64,000 bases of DNA from Pseudomonadota bacterium (GCA_023436885.1 JAEZHI010000034.1:372001-436000); one strand, 5' to 3'; counted from the first letter of the stretch, positions 26,124 to 35,618 are shown. Notes: a model not told the origin generated them from the sequence alone. Program-made: numbers and translations.

Positions 26124-26978
26124 ATGAGCGCAGGCATGGGCTGGGACGAGCTTGAGCTGATGAGTCAGATCGTCGCGGGTGGCACACTCAGCGAGGCAGC
26201 CCGTTCGCTGGGCGTCGATCAAACAACGGCTGCCCGTCGCCTTGCGCGCATCGAGGCCAAGCTCGGGTCGGCCCTCTTCGACCGCATCGAACGACGATTG
26301 CAGCCGACCCCACTTCTCAGAACGATTTTGCCCAAGCTGACGGCCATGGCGGCGGTTGCCGAGGAAACCGGGAACCAATTGCGCAAGGTGAGGGAGGAGG
26401 CTGCCGGCAGTGTGCGGGTTTCGAGCGTCGGCCTTGTACATCAGACGATTTTGGCGCCGGCCCTCGGCAGCCTGACATCCGCCAACCCGAATCTCGAAAT
26501 CGACCTGATGAGTGAAGACCGCAGCGTCAGCTTGGGGGAGCGCGAGGCGGACCTTGCCGTGCGGCTGGGTCGAGGCCCAAAAGACAACGCGACCATCCGC
26601 CGCCTGGGTCGCATGGCCTTCGCGCTCTATCGGCCGAAGACGAGCAGCGAGCCCAACGGCATCGTCGCCTACGGCCGTGAATACGACGAGATGCCAGAGG
26701 CCGTCGCGCTACGCGCATTGCGCCCCGGCGCCCGCATCTTTGCCCGCTCCAACCACCTCGACATTCTGGTGGAGGCGGCAACGTCCACCGGCGCAGAAAT
26801 CATGCTGCCAACACTGATGGGCGACGCCGACGCACGCTTGTCAGAGGTGCAAGGCACGCGAGGCGCCGCGTTCCGCGACGTCTACCGCCTCGCCCATCCG
26901 GAACGTGCAAAGGTCCCGGCGGTCCGCGCAGTCGCCCGATGGATCGACAGCGAGGTAAGCCGCCGGCTCGAAAGATGA
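26124..26978 (+). CDS. LysR-family transcriptional regulator
   Basis: A 284-residue LysR regulator. The winged helix-turn-helix covers about 5-65 (AARSLGVDQTTAARRLARIE) and the effector domain follows from about 90 (SVRVSSVGLVHQTILAPAL). It is divergent from the isochorismatase-type hydrolase, the usual LysR-target arrangement. The ATG at 26124 is preceded by GGAG at a long 10-bp spacing. Its 3' end converges on thiD with 7 bp between. Confidence 0.88.
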   Translation: MSAGMGWDELELMSQIVAGGTLSEAARSLGVDQTTAARRLARIEAKLGSALFDRIERRLQPTPLLRTILPKLTAMAAVAEETGNQLRKVREEAAGSVRVSSVGLVHQTILAPALGSLTSANPNLEIDLMSEDRSVSLGEREADLAVRLGRGPKDNATIRRLGRMAFALYRPKTSSEPNGIVAYGREYDEMPEAVALRALRPGARIFARSNHLDILVEAATSTGAEIMLPTLMGDADARLSEVQGTRGAAFRDVYRLAHPERAKVPAVRAVARWIDSEVSRRLER

Positions 26979-26985
26979 GGCTGCC

Positions 26986-27783
26986 TCACCACCAAGCGTG
27001 GAAATGATGGACTGGTCCGTGGCCGTGGCCAATCTCCAGCTGGTCGGCAGCGACGATGGCGGCCGTGACATAGGCCTTGCCCTCGGCAACAGCCGTCATC
27101 AGATCCAGCCCCTTGGCCAGGCCAGCAGCGATGGCCGACGACAGCGTGCAACCGGTACCGTGGGTATTTCGCGTCGCATGGCGCGGCGCCGTCAGCCAGC
27201 GGGCGCCCTCAGCGTCGAGATAGAGATCGGTGCTTTCGGTACCGCTGCCGTGCCCGCCCTTGACGAGCACGGCCTTCGGGCCGAGCGACAAGAGTTCGCG
27301 CGCTGCGGCCAGCATATCCTCAGGCGCCTCGCCCACCGTCCGCCCCAGCAGCTTGCCGGCTTCAGGCAGGTTGGGCGTGATGAGGCTGGCCAGAGGAAAA
27401 AGTTCCTGGCGCAGCGTCGCCACAGCCTCGCCCTTCAGGAGGCTGTCGCCCGATGTAGCAACCATCACCGGATCGAGCACAACCCGCGTCTGATCATAAT
27501 CGCGTAGACCGGCAGCAACCGTGCGGATCAGCTCCGGGCTTGCCAGCATGCCGATCTTCACGGCATCGACTGCGAGATCGGAAAACACCGCGTCGATTTC
27601 GGCCCTGACGAAGTCGGCCGGCGCCTCATGGATGGCCGTCACACCGCGGGTGTTCTGCGCGGTCAGTGCCGTGATCACCGAGGCGCCATAGACGCCGAGT
27701 GCCGAGAAGGTTTTGAGATCGGCCTGGATGCCGGCGCCGCCGCCGGAATCCGAACCCGCAATGGTGACTGCGATCGCCGTCAT
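26986..27783 (-). CDS. thiD: Hydroxymethylpyrimidine/phosphomethylpyrimidine kinase
   Basis: A 265-residue ribokinase-fold kinase that phosphorylates HMP and HMP-P for thiamine synthesis. Visible are the N-terminal IAGSDSGGGAGIQADLKTF, the central VLDPVMVATSGDSLL, VLVKGGHG and the anion-hole motif NTHGTGCTLSSAIAAGLA with the catalytic Asp/Cys region. Its ATG overlaps the thiE stop (ATGA), so thiO-thiE-thiD are one operon. The C-terminus GHGHGPVHHFHAWW is the usual histidine-rich ThiD end. Confidence 0.96.
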   Translation of the reverse strand: MTAIAVTIAGSDSGGGAGIQADLKTFSALGVYGASVITALTAQNTRGVTAIHEAPADFVRAEIDAVFSDLAVDAVKIGMLASPELIRTVAAGLRDYDQTRVVLDPVMVATSGDSLLKGEAVATLRQELFPLASLITPNLPEAGKLLGRTVGEAPEDMLAAARELLSLGPKAVLVKGGHGSGTESTDLYLDAEGARWLTAPRHATRNTHGTGCTLSSAIAAGLAKGLDLMTAVAEGKAYVTAAIVAADQLEIGHGHGPVHHFHAWW

Positions 27784-28388
27784 GCCCGCGCCTCCCAAGC
27801 CTGGGCGGCATTGAGCCATTCGGTCGTTCTCGCCTCGGGGCTTGCTGCCGACAGTACGTCGGAAATCACCGCCACGCTGTCCGCTCCGGCGTCCCAGCAG
27901 ACCGGCGCCCGATCGAGCGAGATGCCGCCGATCGCCACCAGCGGCTTTTTGGTAATGCGCTTCCACTCAGTGAGAAGCTCGGGCCCGCTTGCCGGTGCCG
28001 CGTCATCCTTGGAGACGGTCGACCAAATCGGCCCGAGAGCCACATGATCCGGATCGACGGCCAGCGCCCTGTCGAGTTCCTCGTGGTTTGCCGTGGAAAC
28101 ACCGAAGCGAATGCCGGCGGCGCGGATGGCCTTGAGATCGGCGGTATCTAGGTCTTCCTGCCCGAGATGCAGCCATTCGGCGCCGAACTCGATCGCCTCG
28201 CGCCAATGATCGTTGACGACACACATCGCTCCAGCCGCCTTGCAGAGCGCCAGCGAGTCGGCAATCTCCTGCCGCCGGATCTCCGGATCGGGCGCCTTCG
28301 TGCGGATCTGTACCAGCTTCAACCCGAGCGGCAATAGACGCGGCAGCCAGGCGGCACGGTCAATGATGAGATAAAAGCGGTCGAGCAT
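27780..28388 (-). CDS. thiE: Thiamine phosphate synthase
   Basis: A 202-residue TIM-barrel enzyme joining HMP-PP and the thiazole phosphate to thiamine phosphate. It shows VQIRTKAPD, VVNDHWREAIEFGAEWLHLG, FGVSTANHEELDRAL and VAIGGISLD, the family's substrate and pyrophosphate motifs. FGVS with STAN in place of the more common GxSTH is typical of the short alphaproteobacterial class. The gene starts 34 bp after thiO and overlaps thiD by 4 bp. Confidence 0.93.
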   Translation of the reverse strand: MLDRFYLIIDRAAWLPRLLPLGLKLVQIRTKAPDPEIRRQEIADSLALCKAAGAMCVVNDHWREAIEFGAEWLHLGQEDLDTADLKAIRAAGIRFGVSTANHEELDRALAVDPDHVALGPIWSTVSKDDAAPASGPELLTEWKRITKKPLVAIGGISLDRAPVCWDAGADSVAVISDVLSAASPEARTTEWLNAAQAWEARA

Positions 28389-28422
28389 CGGCTTCCCGTT
28401 CGAAGACAAAGGCGGAAGAGGG

Positions 28423-29448
28423 TCAGTGGCGCATCGGCCGACTGGCATGGATGACCTTGGTCGCCTGCGTGTAGATCACGCGTAGAAGGTCCTCGGCAAT
28501 GGCAGGGGCCACCATCCAGCCATAACGAAACAGACCATTGACGGCGATAATCCGCTCACCGACCTGCACCTTCGGTACGCCGTTCATCAGAACGGGCATC
28601 AGGCCGGATCGCAGTTCGAGAACCTCGGCATCGGCAAAGGCGGGCAACAGGGATATGGCGTGCATCATCAGCTCGCCGGCCGAGCGAACAGACACGCCGC
28701 TGCGGTCATCGTCGACTGTCGTCGCTCCGATCACATAGACGCCCTGACCGCGCGGAGTGACGTAGAGCGAGTGGCGGTTGTGCAGGAGCCGGACCGGTCG
28801 ATTGAGGTCAACCTTGTGACACCGCACTTGAACCATCTCGGCCGTGACCGCCCTAAGCTCAGGAAACCGATCGCGCGCACCGAGGCCACGCGTATCCACG
28901 ATGCGTTCGGCCGGCAAGCCATCGATCGTACCGACCCAGTCGAAGCGGATCCGGACGCCTCCGGCCTCCAGCACATCCCTGAGCGCCGTGAACATAACGC
29001 GTGGGTCGGCGTGCGCTGCCTGCGAGAAATACATGCCGCGCCCATAGACGCCCTTGAGCGACGGCTCGAGAGAGGCAATCCGCTCCTCATCGACCCATTC
29101 GTAATTGAGCACGAAGGAAGAATAATCATCGAGTGCAGTTGGTTGGCGCCGGTTCCCCAGAACCAGAGCGCCGTTCACGTTGAGCCCGGGCACCAACGTC
29201 GGCCACAGATCGAGAGATCGGCGTCCGAGATCGACGATCGTCGCATCGGCACCGTCGGCCTCGCAGTCGGGCGCAAGCACTCCGGTTCCGTTCCAGGCGG
29301 GCGAGCCGGAGAAGTCGCTCTGCCGTTCATAGATAGCAACCTTGAGGCCGGCACGCAGGCACATCAGTGCAGTGACGAGCCCCATGGGGCCGGCCCCGAC
29401 GATCGCCACGTCCGTCGTTTCCTGCTTGCCGCTCACAATATCGCTCAT
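28423..29448 (-). CDS. thiO: Glycine oxidase ThiO-type FAD oxidoreductase
   Basis: A 341-residue flavoprotein of the D-amino-acid oxidase family. The FAD motif VAIVGAGPMGLVTALMCLRAG is at about 14-34, and the C-terminal GLFRYGWMVAPAIAEDL is the second flavin motif. In thiamine synthesis ThiO oxidises glycine to the imine used by ThiG. The first gene of thiO-thiE-thiD; unusually thiS and thiG, which normally lie between thiO and thiE, are absent here. I chose ATG 29448, with GAGAG upstream. No TPP riboswitch signature was found in its leader; TTGACA on the minus strand at 29517-29522 may be its -35. Confidence 0.85.
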   Translation of the reverse strand: MSDIVSGKQETTDVAIVGAGPMGLVTALMCLRAGLKVAIYERQSDFSGSPAWNGTGVLAPDCEADGADATIVDLGRRSLDLWPTLVPGLNVNGALVLGNRRQPTALDDYSSFVLNYEWVDEERIASLEPSLKGVYGRGMYFSQAAHADPRVMFTALRDVLEAGGVRIRFDWVGTIDGLPAERIVDTRGLGARDRFPELRAVTAEMVQVRCHKVDLNRPVRLLHNRHSLYVTPRGQGVYVIGATTVDDDRSGVSVRSAGELMMHAISLLPAFADAEVLELRSGLMPVLMNGVPKVQVGERIIAVNGLFRYGWMVAPAIAEDLLRVIYTQATKVIHASRPMRH

Positions 29449-29545
29449 GGGACATCTCTCGAACCGACGCCCCTCACCGGCTCGGCATGCGTCTTTTTGG
29501 CCCGAGGTCAGGAGAGTGTCAACGCTAGTTGGCTGAAAGCAAATC

Positions 29546-29849
29546 GAAAGCCAAGGCCTGGAAGCCCACCGGCGCTTGAGGCAAAACAGACAAGAAGCCG
29601 CCCGAGGCTTCCGGCGCCAAGCGGCGCCGCGCGGAGCGGGCCTTTCGTGCGAAGCCCGAAAGGCGGAAAGCGGAGCGAGAGCCAAGGGCTGGAAGCCCGC
29701 CGGCGACTGAGGCCAAAACCAAAACAAGAAGCCGCCCGAGGCTTCCGGCGCCAAGCGGCGGCGCGTGGAGCGGGCCTTTCGTGCGAAGCCTGAAAGGCGG
29801 AAAGCGGAGCGAAAGCCAAGGGCTGGAAGCCCGCCGGCGCTTGAGGCCA
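29546..29849. repeat. Tandem 131-134 bp direct repeat, 2.3 copies
   Basis: Two full copies, starting near 29549 and 29680, and the first 35 bp of a third, starting near 29814, are about 90 percent alike. Each contains GAAGCC-GCCCGA-GGCTTC and GCCTTTCG...CGAAAGGC inverted repeats; in copy two the second stem changes C to T and keeps pairing through a G-T, which hints at RNA or hairpin selection. It lies in the 405-bp gap between thiO and the DMT gene. The repeat encodes open frames on both strands by composition only. Confidence 0.85.
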
Positions 29850-29853
29850 GGAA

Positions 29854-30780
29854 TCAAGTCGGCGTGTCGGCGCTCTTTGCCCTCGCCTTGGCTTCGAGAA
29901 TGCCCAGACGGCGTTCCCGCCAGACCACGAACACGCCTGAAGCGATCACCACCAGCGAACCGGCCAGCACCACCGCCGTCGGCACATCCCCGAAAACCAT
30001 GTAGGAGATGATGACGATCCAGACCATGTTGATGTAGTCGAGCGGTGCAATGACCGAAGCCTCGGCAAGGCGATAGGCTTGGGTCATCAGCACTTGGCCG
30101 ATACCGCCGAACAGGCCTGCGCAGATCAGCATGGTCGCATCGGGAACGCTTGGCACCACCCAGCCAAACGGTAGCGTCACGAAGGAAAAAGCCGAGCCGC
30201 AAGCCAGGAAGTAAAAGACGATGGCGCCGGTCGTTTCCGTCGCCGTCAGCTCACGAACCGTAACCGCGGCGACGGCGCCGAGCATGGCCGAAGCAAGCGC
30301 GCAGGCAGCGCCGATGGCTCGGCCGCCCTGAAAGCCCATATCGAAATCGCCCACCTGTTCCGAAAGGACGATCATCACTCCGAGAAAGCCGATACCCACT
30401 GCGGCCCAGCGGAACGCCCTGACGCGCTCGTGTAACACCGTCGCCGCAAGGCAGACGCCGAACAGCGGTCCCGAATAGCTGATCGCCGTGGCGTCCGGCA
30501 GCGGCAGATAGGCGACCGCCGTGAACCACGAGAACATCGACGCAGTACCGACAATCGATCGCCGCACGTGACCAAGCGGTCGCATGGTTGCGAGAGAGGC
30601 CGGAAAGACGCCGAGCGCCACCAGGTAGACGATAACCGGGACAATGCCGAAGAACGACCTGAAGAACAGCATCTCCCCGGGCGGAACCCGCCCGGAAACC
30701 AGCTTGATCAAGGTCAGCATGAATGCAAAGGCTATGGTCGAGGTGAGCTTGAAAAGAACACCCGCGGCAGTCGGCGACAT
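29854..30780 (-). CDS. DMT-superfamily (EamA) transporter
   Basis: A 308-residue permease with ten hydrophobic helices in two EamA halves (about 5-140 and 150-290), for example AAGVLFKLTSTIAFAFMLTL and VLAGSLVVIASGVFVVW. DMT proteins export or import small metabolites; the substrate cannot be read. The second half ends in a charged tail RRLGILEAKARAKSADTPT. The gene runs toward the repeat block at 29546-29849. No partner gene overlaps it. Confidence 0.88.
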   Translation of the reverse strand: MSPTAAGVLFKLTSTIAFAFMLTLIKLVSGRVPPGEMLFFRSFFGIVPVIVYLVALGVFPASLATMRPLGHVRRSIVGTASMFSWFTAVAYLPLPDATAISYSGPLFGVCLAATVLHERVRAFRWAAVGIGFLGVMIVLSEQVGDFDMGFQGGRAIGAACALASAMLGAVAAVTVRELTATETTGAIVFYFLACGSAFSFVTLPFGWVVPSVPDATMLICAGLFGGIGQVLMTQAYRLAEASVIAPLDYINMVWIVIISYMVFGDVPTAVVLAGSLVVIASGVFVVWRERRLGILEAKARAKSADTPT

Positions 30781-30870
30781 GGAAAAAGCAGCTCCTGGCT
30801 CGGCCGCTTATATCGCGATTTGCCGCAAGACCAAGCTCGATTTGTCATATTTTTGAAGTTGTGCCTCGCC

Positions 30871-31749
30871 TCATGCGAGATGAGCCTTCAGGAAGCCTAC
30901 CGTTCGCGTCCACGCAAGGTCGGCTGCCGCCTTGTCATACCGCGCTGCGGAGGTGTCGTTATTGAAGGCGTGATTGACGCCGGGATAGACGTGGATCTCG
31001 TAAGATTTGCCGTCCGCTTTCAGCGCAGCCTCGAAGGCGGAAATGCCTGCATTGATGCGGTCGTCGAGCCCGGCATAGTGCAAAAGAAGCGGCGCCTTGA
31101 TCGCCTTGACCTGCTCTGCCACTGGCTGGGCGCCATAATAGGCTACCGCAGCGCCAAGCCCCGGATCGGCCACCGCCGTTTGCAGCGACAACCCGCCACC
31201 CCAGCAGAAACCAACGCTGCCGGACTTGCCATTCCCGTCCTTGTGGCCGCGCAAGTAGGCCGAAGCCGCCACCGCGTTCTTCACGGTCTGCACCTTGTCG
31301 AGACCGGAGATCAGGTCGCGCGCCTTGTCTTCATCGGACGGCGTACCACCGGCCGGCGACAGAAAGTCCGGAGCCAGAACCAGGAAGCCTTCCAGCGCCA
31401 GACGGCGGGCGACATCCTCTATATGACCGTTGAGGCCCCGGTTCTCGTGAATGACCATGACAGCCGGAAGCGCGCCGGCCGCTGTCTTCGGTTTGACGAG
31501 GTACCCCTTCAGCGTTCCGCTCTCGCCGGGAAACTCCACGGCCGACGCCTCCAGGCGATCATCGGCAGGTTCGACTATGGCTGCCTTCGCCTGCCCCGCC
31601 TCGATCAATGGCACGATGGCTGCCGCCGCCGCGGTCGAGCCTGCGAGCTTGGCAAGCTTTTCCATGAAGCCGCGGCGATCGAGCGTCAGATGGGTGTATT
31701 CGTCATAGAGACGGATCATGTCCTGGGTGATGACGATGCGTTCGCTCAT
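30871..31749 (-). CDS. Dienelactone hydrolase family protein with Tat-type signal
   Basis: A 292-residue alpha/beta hydrolase of the dienelactone hydrolase family. The nucleophile is cysteine in GFCWGGG, with Asp in HYAGLDDRINAG and His in GVNHAFNN. The N-terminal DRRGFMEKLAKLAGSTAAAA resembles a twin-arginine signal, so the enzyme is probably periplasmic, as for YghX-like members. GGGAG precedes the ATG at 31749. The true substrate is unknown; chlorocatechol degradation genes are not nearby. No partner gene overlaps it. Confidence 0.87.
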   Translation of the reverse strand: MSERIVITQDMIRLYDEYTHLTLDRRGFMEKLAKLAGSTAAAAAIVPLIEAGQAKAAIVEPADDRLEASAVEFPGESGTLKGYLVKPKTAAGALPAVMVIHENRGLNGHIEDVARRLALEGFLVLAPDFLSPAGGTPSDEDKARDLISGLDKVQTVKNAVAASAYLRGHKDGNGKSGSVGFCWGGGLSLQTAVADPGLGAAVAYYGAQPVAEQVKAIKAPLLLHYAGLDDRINAGISAFEAALKADGKSYEIHVYPGVNHAFNNDTSAARYDKAAADLAWTRTVGFLKAHLA

Positions 31750-32007
31750 GTCGATGCTCCCTCAGGGTTCGCTCTGGCAATGGCATCCGCCCAACTGGAA
31801 TCACGAAGCAAATATCAGAGCAAAACGAACCACTTGCGATCTGGATTTCCGGTGAAGCACATAGCTTCGGACTTGTTGAATCTCTTCATGAAGTTGAGAT
31901 CCCGAAGCCGCATTCCGCTACGCCGGGTGCGAGACGCCCCCACGCCGACCGAGACAGTCACGTATTTTTACTAACATGTAAACCGCACATTTCAGCCGTA
32001 GCGGATT

Positions 32008-33519
32008 TCAATCCAGCGAGAGGTCATCGGACCGACGCTCCCAGATCGACTTGGCGCGCGCACTGTGCCAGCCAAGACAATAGCCAATGGCCCGCTCCAC
32101 GGCGCCGGCCTTTGGACCGACCGCGTGGACATCATCGAGCATCATGTGGGCCATATGGATATCGTTGAGCACGCCAAGAACATCCTGGGCAGCCTTGACT
32201 CTCGGCAACAGCTTGCGCCGCGTTGACTTCGGCATCAAAGGCTCAAAAAAATCATAGGCATAACGCAGGCGTTTGAATCTCTTCCTGAGTTCGTGCCGTT
32301 CATCCGGCGACAGGGCTTCGGGATCGCGCCCGAGCTTCTCGACCTTGCGCCGGAGGCGGCCGATCAGGTGTTCGGCAAATGGTTCGATGGGAGCCGCCAG
32401 TCCCAGGCTCTGGCCGATATCGTCCGTCGACAGCCAGCCACGCGCCTCGGTGAAGGCCAGAAGGTCGATCAGGAAATCGCCCATGCTTTGATCGGCGAGC
32501 ACCGCCGCCAGTCGTACCCTCGCCGCCTTGCGCCGCTTCTCGAGTAGTTCGATCAAGGCCGACATATCGCCGCCGTCGAGCGGCGCGACCAGTTCATCGA
32601 TCAACACATCCATGTCGCGCGTGGCCGCCACTTCAGCCGAAAGACGCCGCGCCTCGGAAGCAAGCGTATCGGCGGCCCCAGGCGCCATGACGGATGCAAA
32701 GATCTTCAACGCCGTCCTGAGCCGGCGCAACCCGACCCGGAGTTGATGAGCGCCCTCGGGATCGTCTCCCACTCTGAGAGCAGCGACATTGGCGGAGATC
32801 TGCTGGGCGCAGGACCTAAGCACGAGCTGCAACGCCATTTCGACGGACATGTCATCATCAATGTCCGCATCCACAGCGGTCTCCGGTTCGGTGGCGCCAA
32901 CCTCGCCTTCTAGCAGCGCGTAGCCGAGATCGGACTTGGCGTGGGTCGAGAAGTGGAAGGCGATGCCCGCCAACGCCGGCCGGGCCACTTCGAACAACGC
33001 CCGACGGTCACCGGATAAAAGCTCGAACTCGACTTCGCGAATATCGGCACGCCGACTGCCTGCCGTCGCCGCGCCGCGGTCGAGCGCCATCTCGACCACG
33101 TCACCTCCAGGCGTGGAGATGTCCCACCGCTTCCGCGTCACTCGCATCGAAAATAGCGGCACCAGCGGCCTGCCGTCGACCAGCTTCGTCAGCTCGGCAG
33201 CGACTTCGTCGGGAAAGCGCGAAAGATCGGGCACACGGCCGGCATAGGTCGCGTTGAACTCCGGCCGTTCGGCTAGGCCTAGCGAGAAACTGCCGGAGAA
33301 CTTCACCGTCTGCTCACCGCTTCGCCCTGCCCGACGCAAGCGCAGGCTGATACCCTTGGTGCGCAAGGCGAGGTCGGGCGTATCGAAATAGGTGCTGATC
33401 AGACGCTTGTCGCCCTTTGCCGTAACGCTCAGTCCGGGCAAGGCGGCAAGACGCGCAAGGCGCGAGGCACCGGCCACATCCACGGCCACCTTGAGTTCCG
33501 CCTCGACACCGCTAGCCAT
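32008..33519 (-). CDS. CYTH-CHAD domain protein (inorganic triphosphatase type)
   Basis: A 503-residue fusion. The N-terminal CYTH domain (about 1-205) begins with the signature VEAELKVAV (an ExExK-like EAELK) and has basic/acidic tunnel residues in YFDTPDLALRTKGISLRLRR. The C-terminal CHAD domain (about 220-490) is helical with conserved histidines and basic residues, including GAHQLRVGLRRLRTALK and RHELRKRFKRLRYAYDFFE. CYTH-CHAD proteins hydrolyse triphosphate and the CHAD part binds polyphosphate. The ATG at 33519 has GGAGGG seven bases upstream; a GTG six bases earlier is too close to it. Confidence 0.92.
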   Translation of the reverse strand: MASGVEAELKVAVDVAGASRLARLAALPGLSVTAKGDKRLISTYFDTPDLALRTKGISLRLRRAGRSGEQTVKFSGSFSLGLAERPEFNATYAGRVPDLSRFPDEVAAELTKLVDGRPLVPLFSMRVTRKRWDISTPGGDVVEMALDRGAATAGSRRADIREVEFELLSGDRRALFEVARPALAGIAFHFSTHAKSDLGYALLEGEVGATEPETAVDADIDDDMSVEMALQLVLRSCAQQISANVAALRVGDDPEGAHQLRVGLRRLRTALKIFASVMAPGAADTLASEARRLSAEVAATRDMDVLIDELVAPLDGGDMSALIELLEKRRKAARVRLAAVLADQSMGDFLIDLLAFTEARGWLSTDDIGQSLGLAAPIEPFAEHLIGRLRRKVEKLGRDPEALSPDERHELRKRFKRLRYAYDFFEPLMPKSTRRKLLPRVKAAQDVLGVLNDIHMAHMMLDDVHAVGPKAGAVERAIGYCLGWHSARAKSIWERRSDDLSLD

Positions 33520-33813
33520 GCCCACACCCTCCTCAGCCTTGAATCAATCCTATAGCTACTTGAAGAGTTTGACGAGAATCCTACTCAACGATTCGGATTC
33601 TCAAGAGCTATCTTCGGTTGTGGAATGCAGCGGCTAATCTCCGGTAAGGCGGCAGGATGCCGCAATTCTGACCAGACGGGAAAAAATGCTTGCCAATTGA
33701 CCAATAGTCGGTTCGGATAAGGGCTCGCCGGCTGACGGGAATAAGTTACAAGAACACCGTCTGGCCAGGCACGGGGTTCGCCGACCTCGATCGGCAACAG
33801 GGGAGTATACCTT

Positions 33814-35409
33814 ATGAAAACGATGTCCCGCCTTCTGGCGGCCTCCATGCTCATGGTCGGCCTCGCCGGAGCCGCCCATGCCAAGACGTTTGTCTATTGC
33901 TCCGAGGGCAGCCCGGAAGGTTTCGATCCGGCGCCTTATGCTTCCGGCACGACGCATGACGCTTCTGCCGTCACGGTTTACAACCGCCTGACCGAGTTCG
34001 AGCATGGCACGACTTCCGTAAAGCCAGGTCTCGCCGAGAGCTGGGATATCTCCGAGGATGGCACGGTCTATACGTTCCACCTCCGGAAGGGCGTGAAGTT
34101 CCAGACAACCGACTTTTTCAAGCCGACGCGTGACTTCAACGCCGATGACGTGATCTTCTCGCTGACCCGTCAGAACGACAAGAACAGTCCTTGGTACTCC
34201 TATGCCGGTGGCTCCTGGGAGTATTGGGAGGGCATGGATATGCCCAAGCTGGTCAAGTCGCTGGAGAAGGTTGACGACTACACCGTCAAGCTGACCCTGA
34301 CTTCGCCGAACGCGCCGATGCTTGCCAACCTGGCCATGGCCTTCGCCTCGATCATGTCGAAGGAATATGCCGACAAGCTGGCGGCCGAGGGCAAGCAGTC
34401 CGACCTCAACCAGGCGCCGGTCGGCACCGGCCCGTTCCAGTTCGTCGGCTATGAGAAGGACGCGGTCATCCGCTATCAGGCTTTCGCCGACTATTGGGGC
34501 GGCAAGCCGAAGATCGACGACCTCGTCTTCGCCATCACGCCCGATGCATCCGTCCGCATTCAGAAGCTGAAGGCCGGCGAATGCCAGGCTGCACCCTACC
34601 CGAACCCGGCCGACATCGACGCGCTCAAGGGCGACAGCAACATTCAGTTGCTCGACCAGGCGGGCCTCAATATCGGCTACCTCGCCTACAACACCCAGCA
34701 GAAGCCCTTTGATGACGTGCGCGTCCGCAAGGCGCTCAACATGGCCATCAACAAGAAGGCGATCATCGACGCCGTCTACCAGGGCACCGGCCAGGCCGCC
34801 AAGAATCCGATCCCGCCGACCATGTGGTCTTACAACGATCAGGTTCAGGACGACCCGTACGATCCGGCAGCTGCCAAGAAGCTGCTCGCCGAAGCCGGCG
34901 TCAAGGATCTCAGCATGAAGGTGTGGGCGATGCCGGTGTCGCGTCCCTACAACCCGAATGCTCGCCGCATGGCCGAGCTGATCCAGGCTGACTTCGCCGC
35001 CGTTGGCGTCAAGGTCGAGATCGTCTCCTACGAGTGGGCCGAGTATCTGAAGCGCGGCAAGGAAAAGACCCGTGACGGCGCGCTGCTGCAGGGCTGGACC
35101 GGCGACAACGGCGACCCGGACAACTTCCTCTTCGCGCTGCTGAGCTGCGCGGCGGTGGACAGTGGTTCGAACCGCGCCTTCTGGTGCAACAAGGACTTCA
35201 CCGACCTGGTGACCAAGGCCGCCGCCGTCTCCGACGTGGCCGAGCGCACCAAGCTTTACGAAGATGCCCAGGTGATCTTCAAGAAGGAAGCCCCGTGGGC
35301 GACCATCGCGCACTCGACCACTTACATGCCGCTCGCCAAGAACGTGACCGGCTACAAGGTTGACCCGCTCGGACTGCACTGGTTCGAAGAAGTCGACGTC
35401 GCCGAGTAA
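33814..35409 (+). CDS. dppA: Peptide ABC transporter substrate-binding protein (DppA/family 5)
   Basis: A 531-residue periplasmic binding protein of family 5. Residues 1-23 form a signal peptide ending AHA-K. Family signatures are seen in YNRLTEFEHGTTSVKPGLAE, PVGTGPFQFVGYEKD and GWTGDNGDPDNFL. The last is the peptide-backbone site of DppA/OppA members. AGGGGAG lies 8 bp before the ATG. A strong terminator follows, then a GNAT gene, then the permease and ATPase genes, so the SBP can be made in excess over the membrane parts. Dipeptide specificity is inferred from similarity to DppA. Confidence 0.92.
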   Translation: MKTMSRLLAASMLMVGLAGAAHAKTFVYCSEGSPEGFDPAPYASGTTHDASAVTVYNRLTEFEHGTTSVKPGLAESWDISEDGTVYTFHLRKGVKFQTTDFFKPTRDFNADDVIFSLTRQNDKNSPWYSYAGGSWEYWEGMDMPKLVKSLEKVDDYTVKLTLTSPNAPMLANLAMAFASIMSKEYADKLAAEGKQSDLNQAPVGTGPFQFVGYEKDAVIRYQAFADYWGGKPKIDDLVFAITPDASVRIQKLKAGECQAAPYPNPADIDALKGDSNIQLLDQAGLNIGYLAYNTQQKPFDDVRVRKALNMAINKKAIIDAVYQGTGQAAKNPIPPTMWSYNDQVQDDPYDPAAAKKLLAEAGVKDLSMKVWAMPVSRPYNPNARRMAELIQADFAAVGVKVEIVSYEWAEYLKRGKEKTRDGALLQGWTGDNGDPDNFLFALLSCAAVDSGSNRAFWCNKDFTDLVTKAAAVSDVAERTKLYEDAQVIFKKEAPWATIAHSTTYMPLAKNVTGYKVDPLGLHWFEEVDVAE

Positions 35410-35430
35410 GCGAAGTCTTCATGATAGACG

Positions 35431-35463
35431 CGGTTCCGGAGAGTCATCTCCGGAACCGTTTTT
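35431..35463 (+). terminator. Strong terminator after the substrate-binding protein gene
   Basis: CGGTTCCGGAGA, loop GTCA and TCTCCGGAACCG form a perfect 12-bp stem, followed by five T residues. It lies 21 bp after the dppA stop and would separate or attenuate expression of the downstream permease genes. Confidence 0.92.
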
Positions 35464-35618
35464 GCTTGTAGAAACAGGGCCGGACACGCAGGGCGTGCCG
35501 CGTCCATGCGGAAAATCATGTAGGACGGCAGAAATCCCGGCATTTTCGCGCCGCCAAAATGGTCAAATCTCGACCTTGTCGCTTGCAGGCCGGGTTTCCG
35601 GCCGCTACTGGAACCCCC

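Noticed and set aside
29449..29546. TPP riboswitch before thiO
   Set aside because: I looked for the THI-box elements (CTGAGA and the ACC-type loop) on the minus strand and did not find them in a plausible order.
29525..30202. Open frames running through the 131-134 bp repeat block
   Set aside because: Translations are Arg/Ala/Pro-rich duplicates of the repeat in several frames, with no start signals; the block is treated as a non-coding repeat.
33634..35379. 581-residue minus-strand open frame antisense to dppA
   Set aside because: It overlaps the complete binding-protein gene and has no recognisable domain; the same holds for minus-strand frames across dppC-dppD (37781-39142) and the plus-strand frame across the HAD-gph genes (44011-45441).
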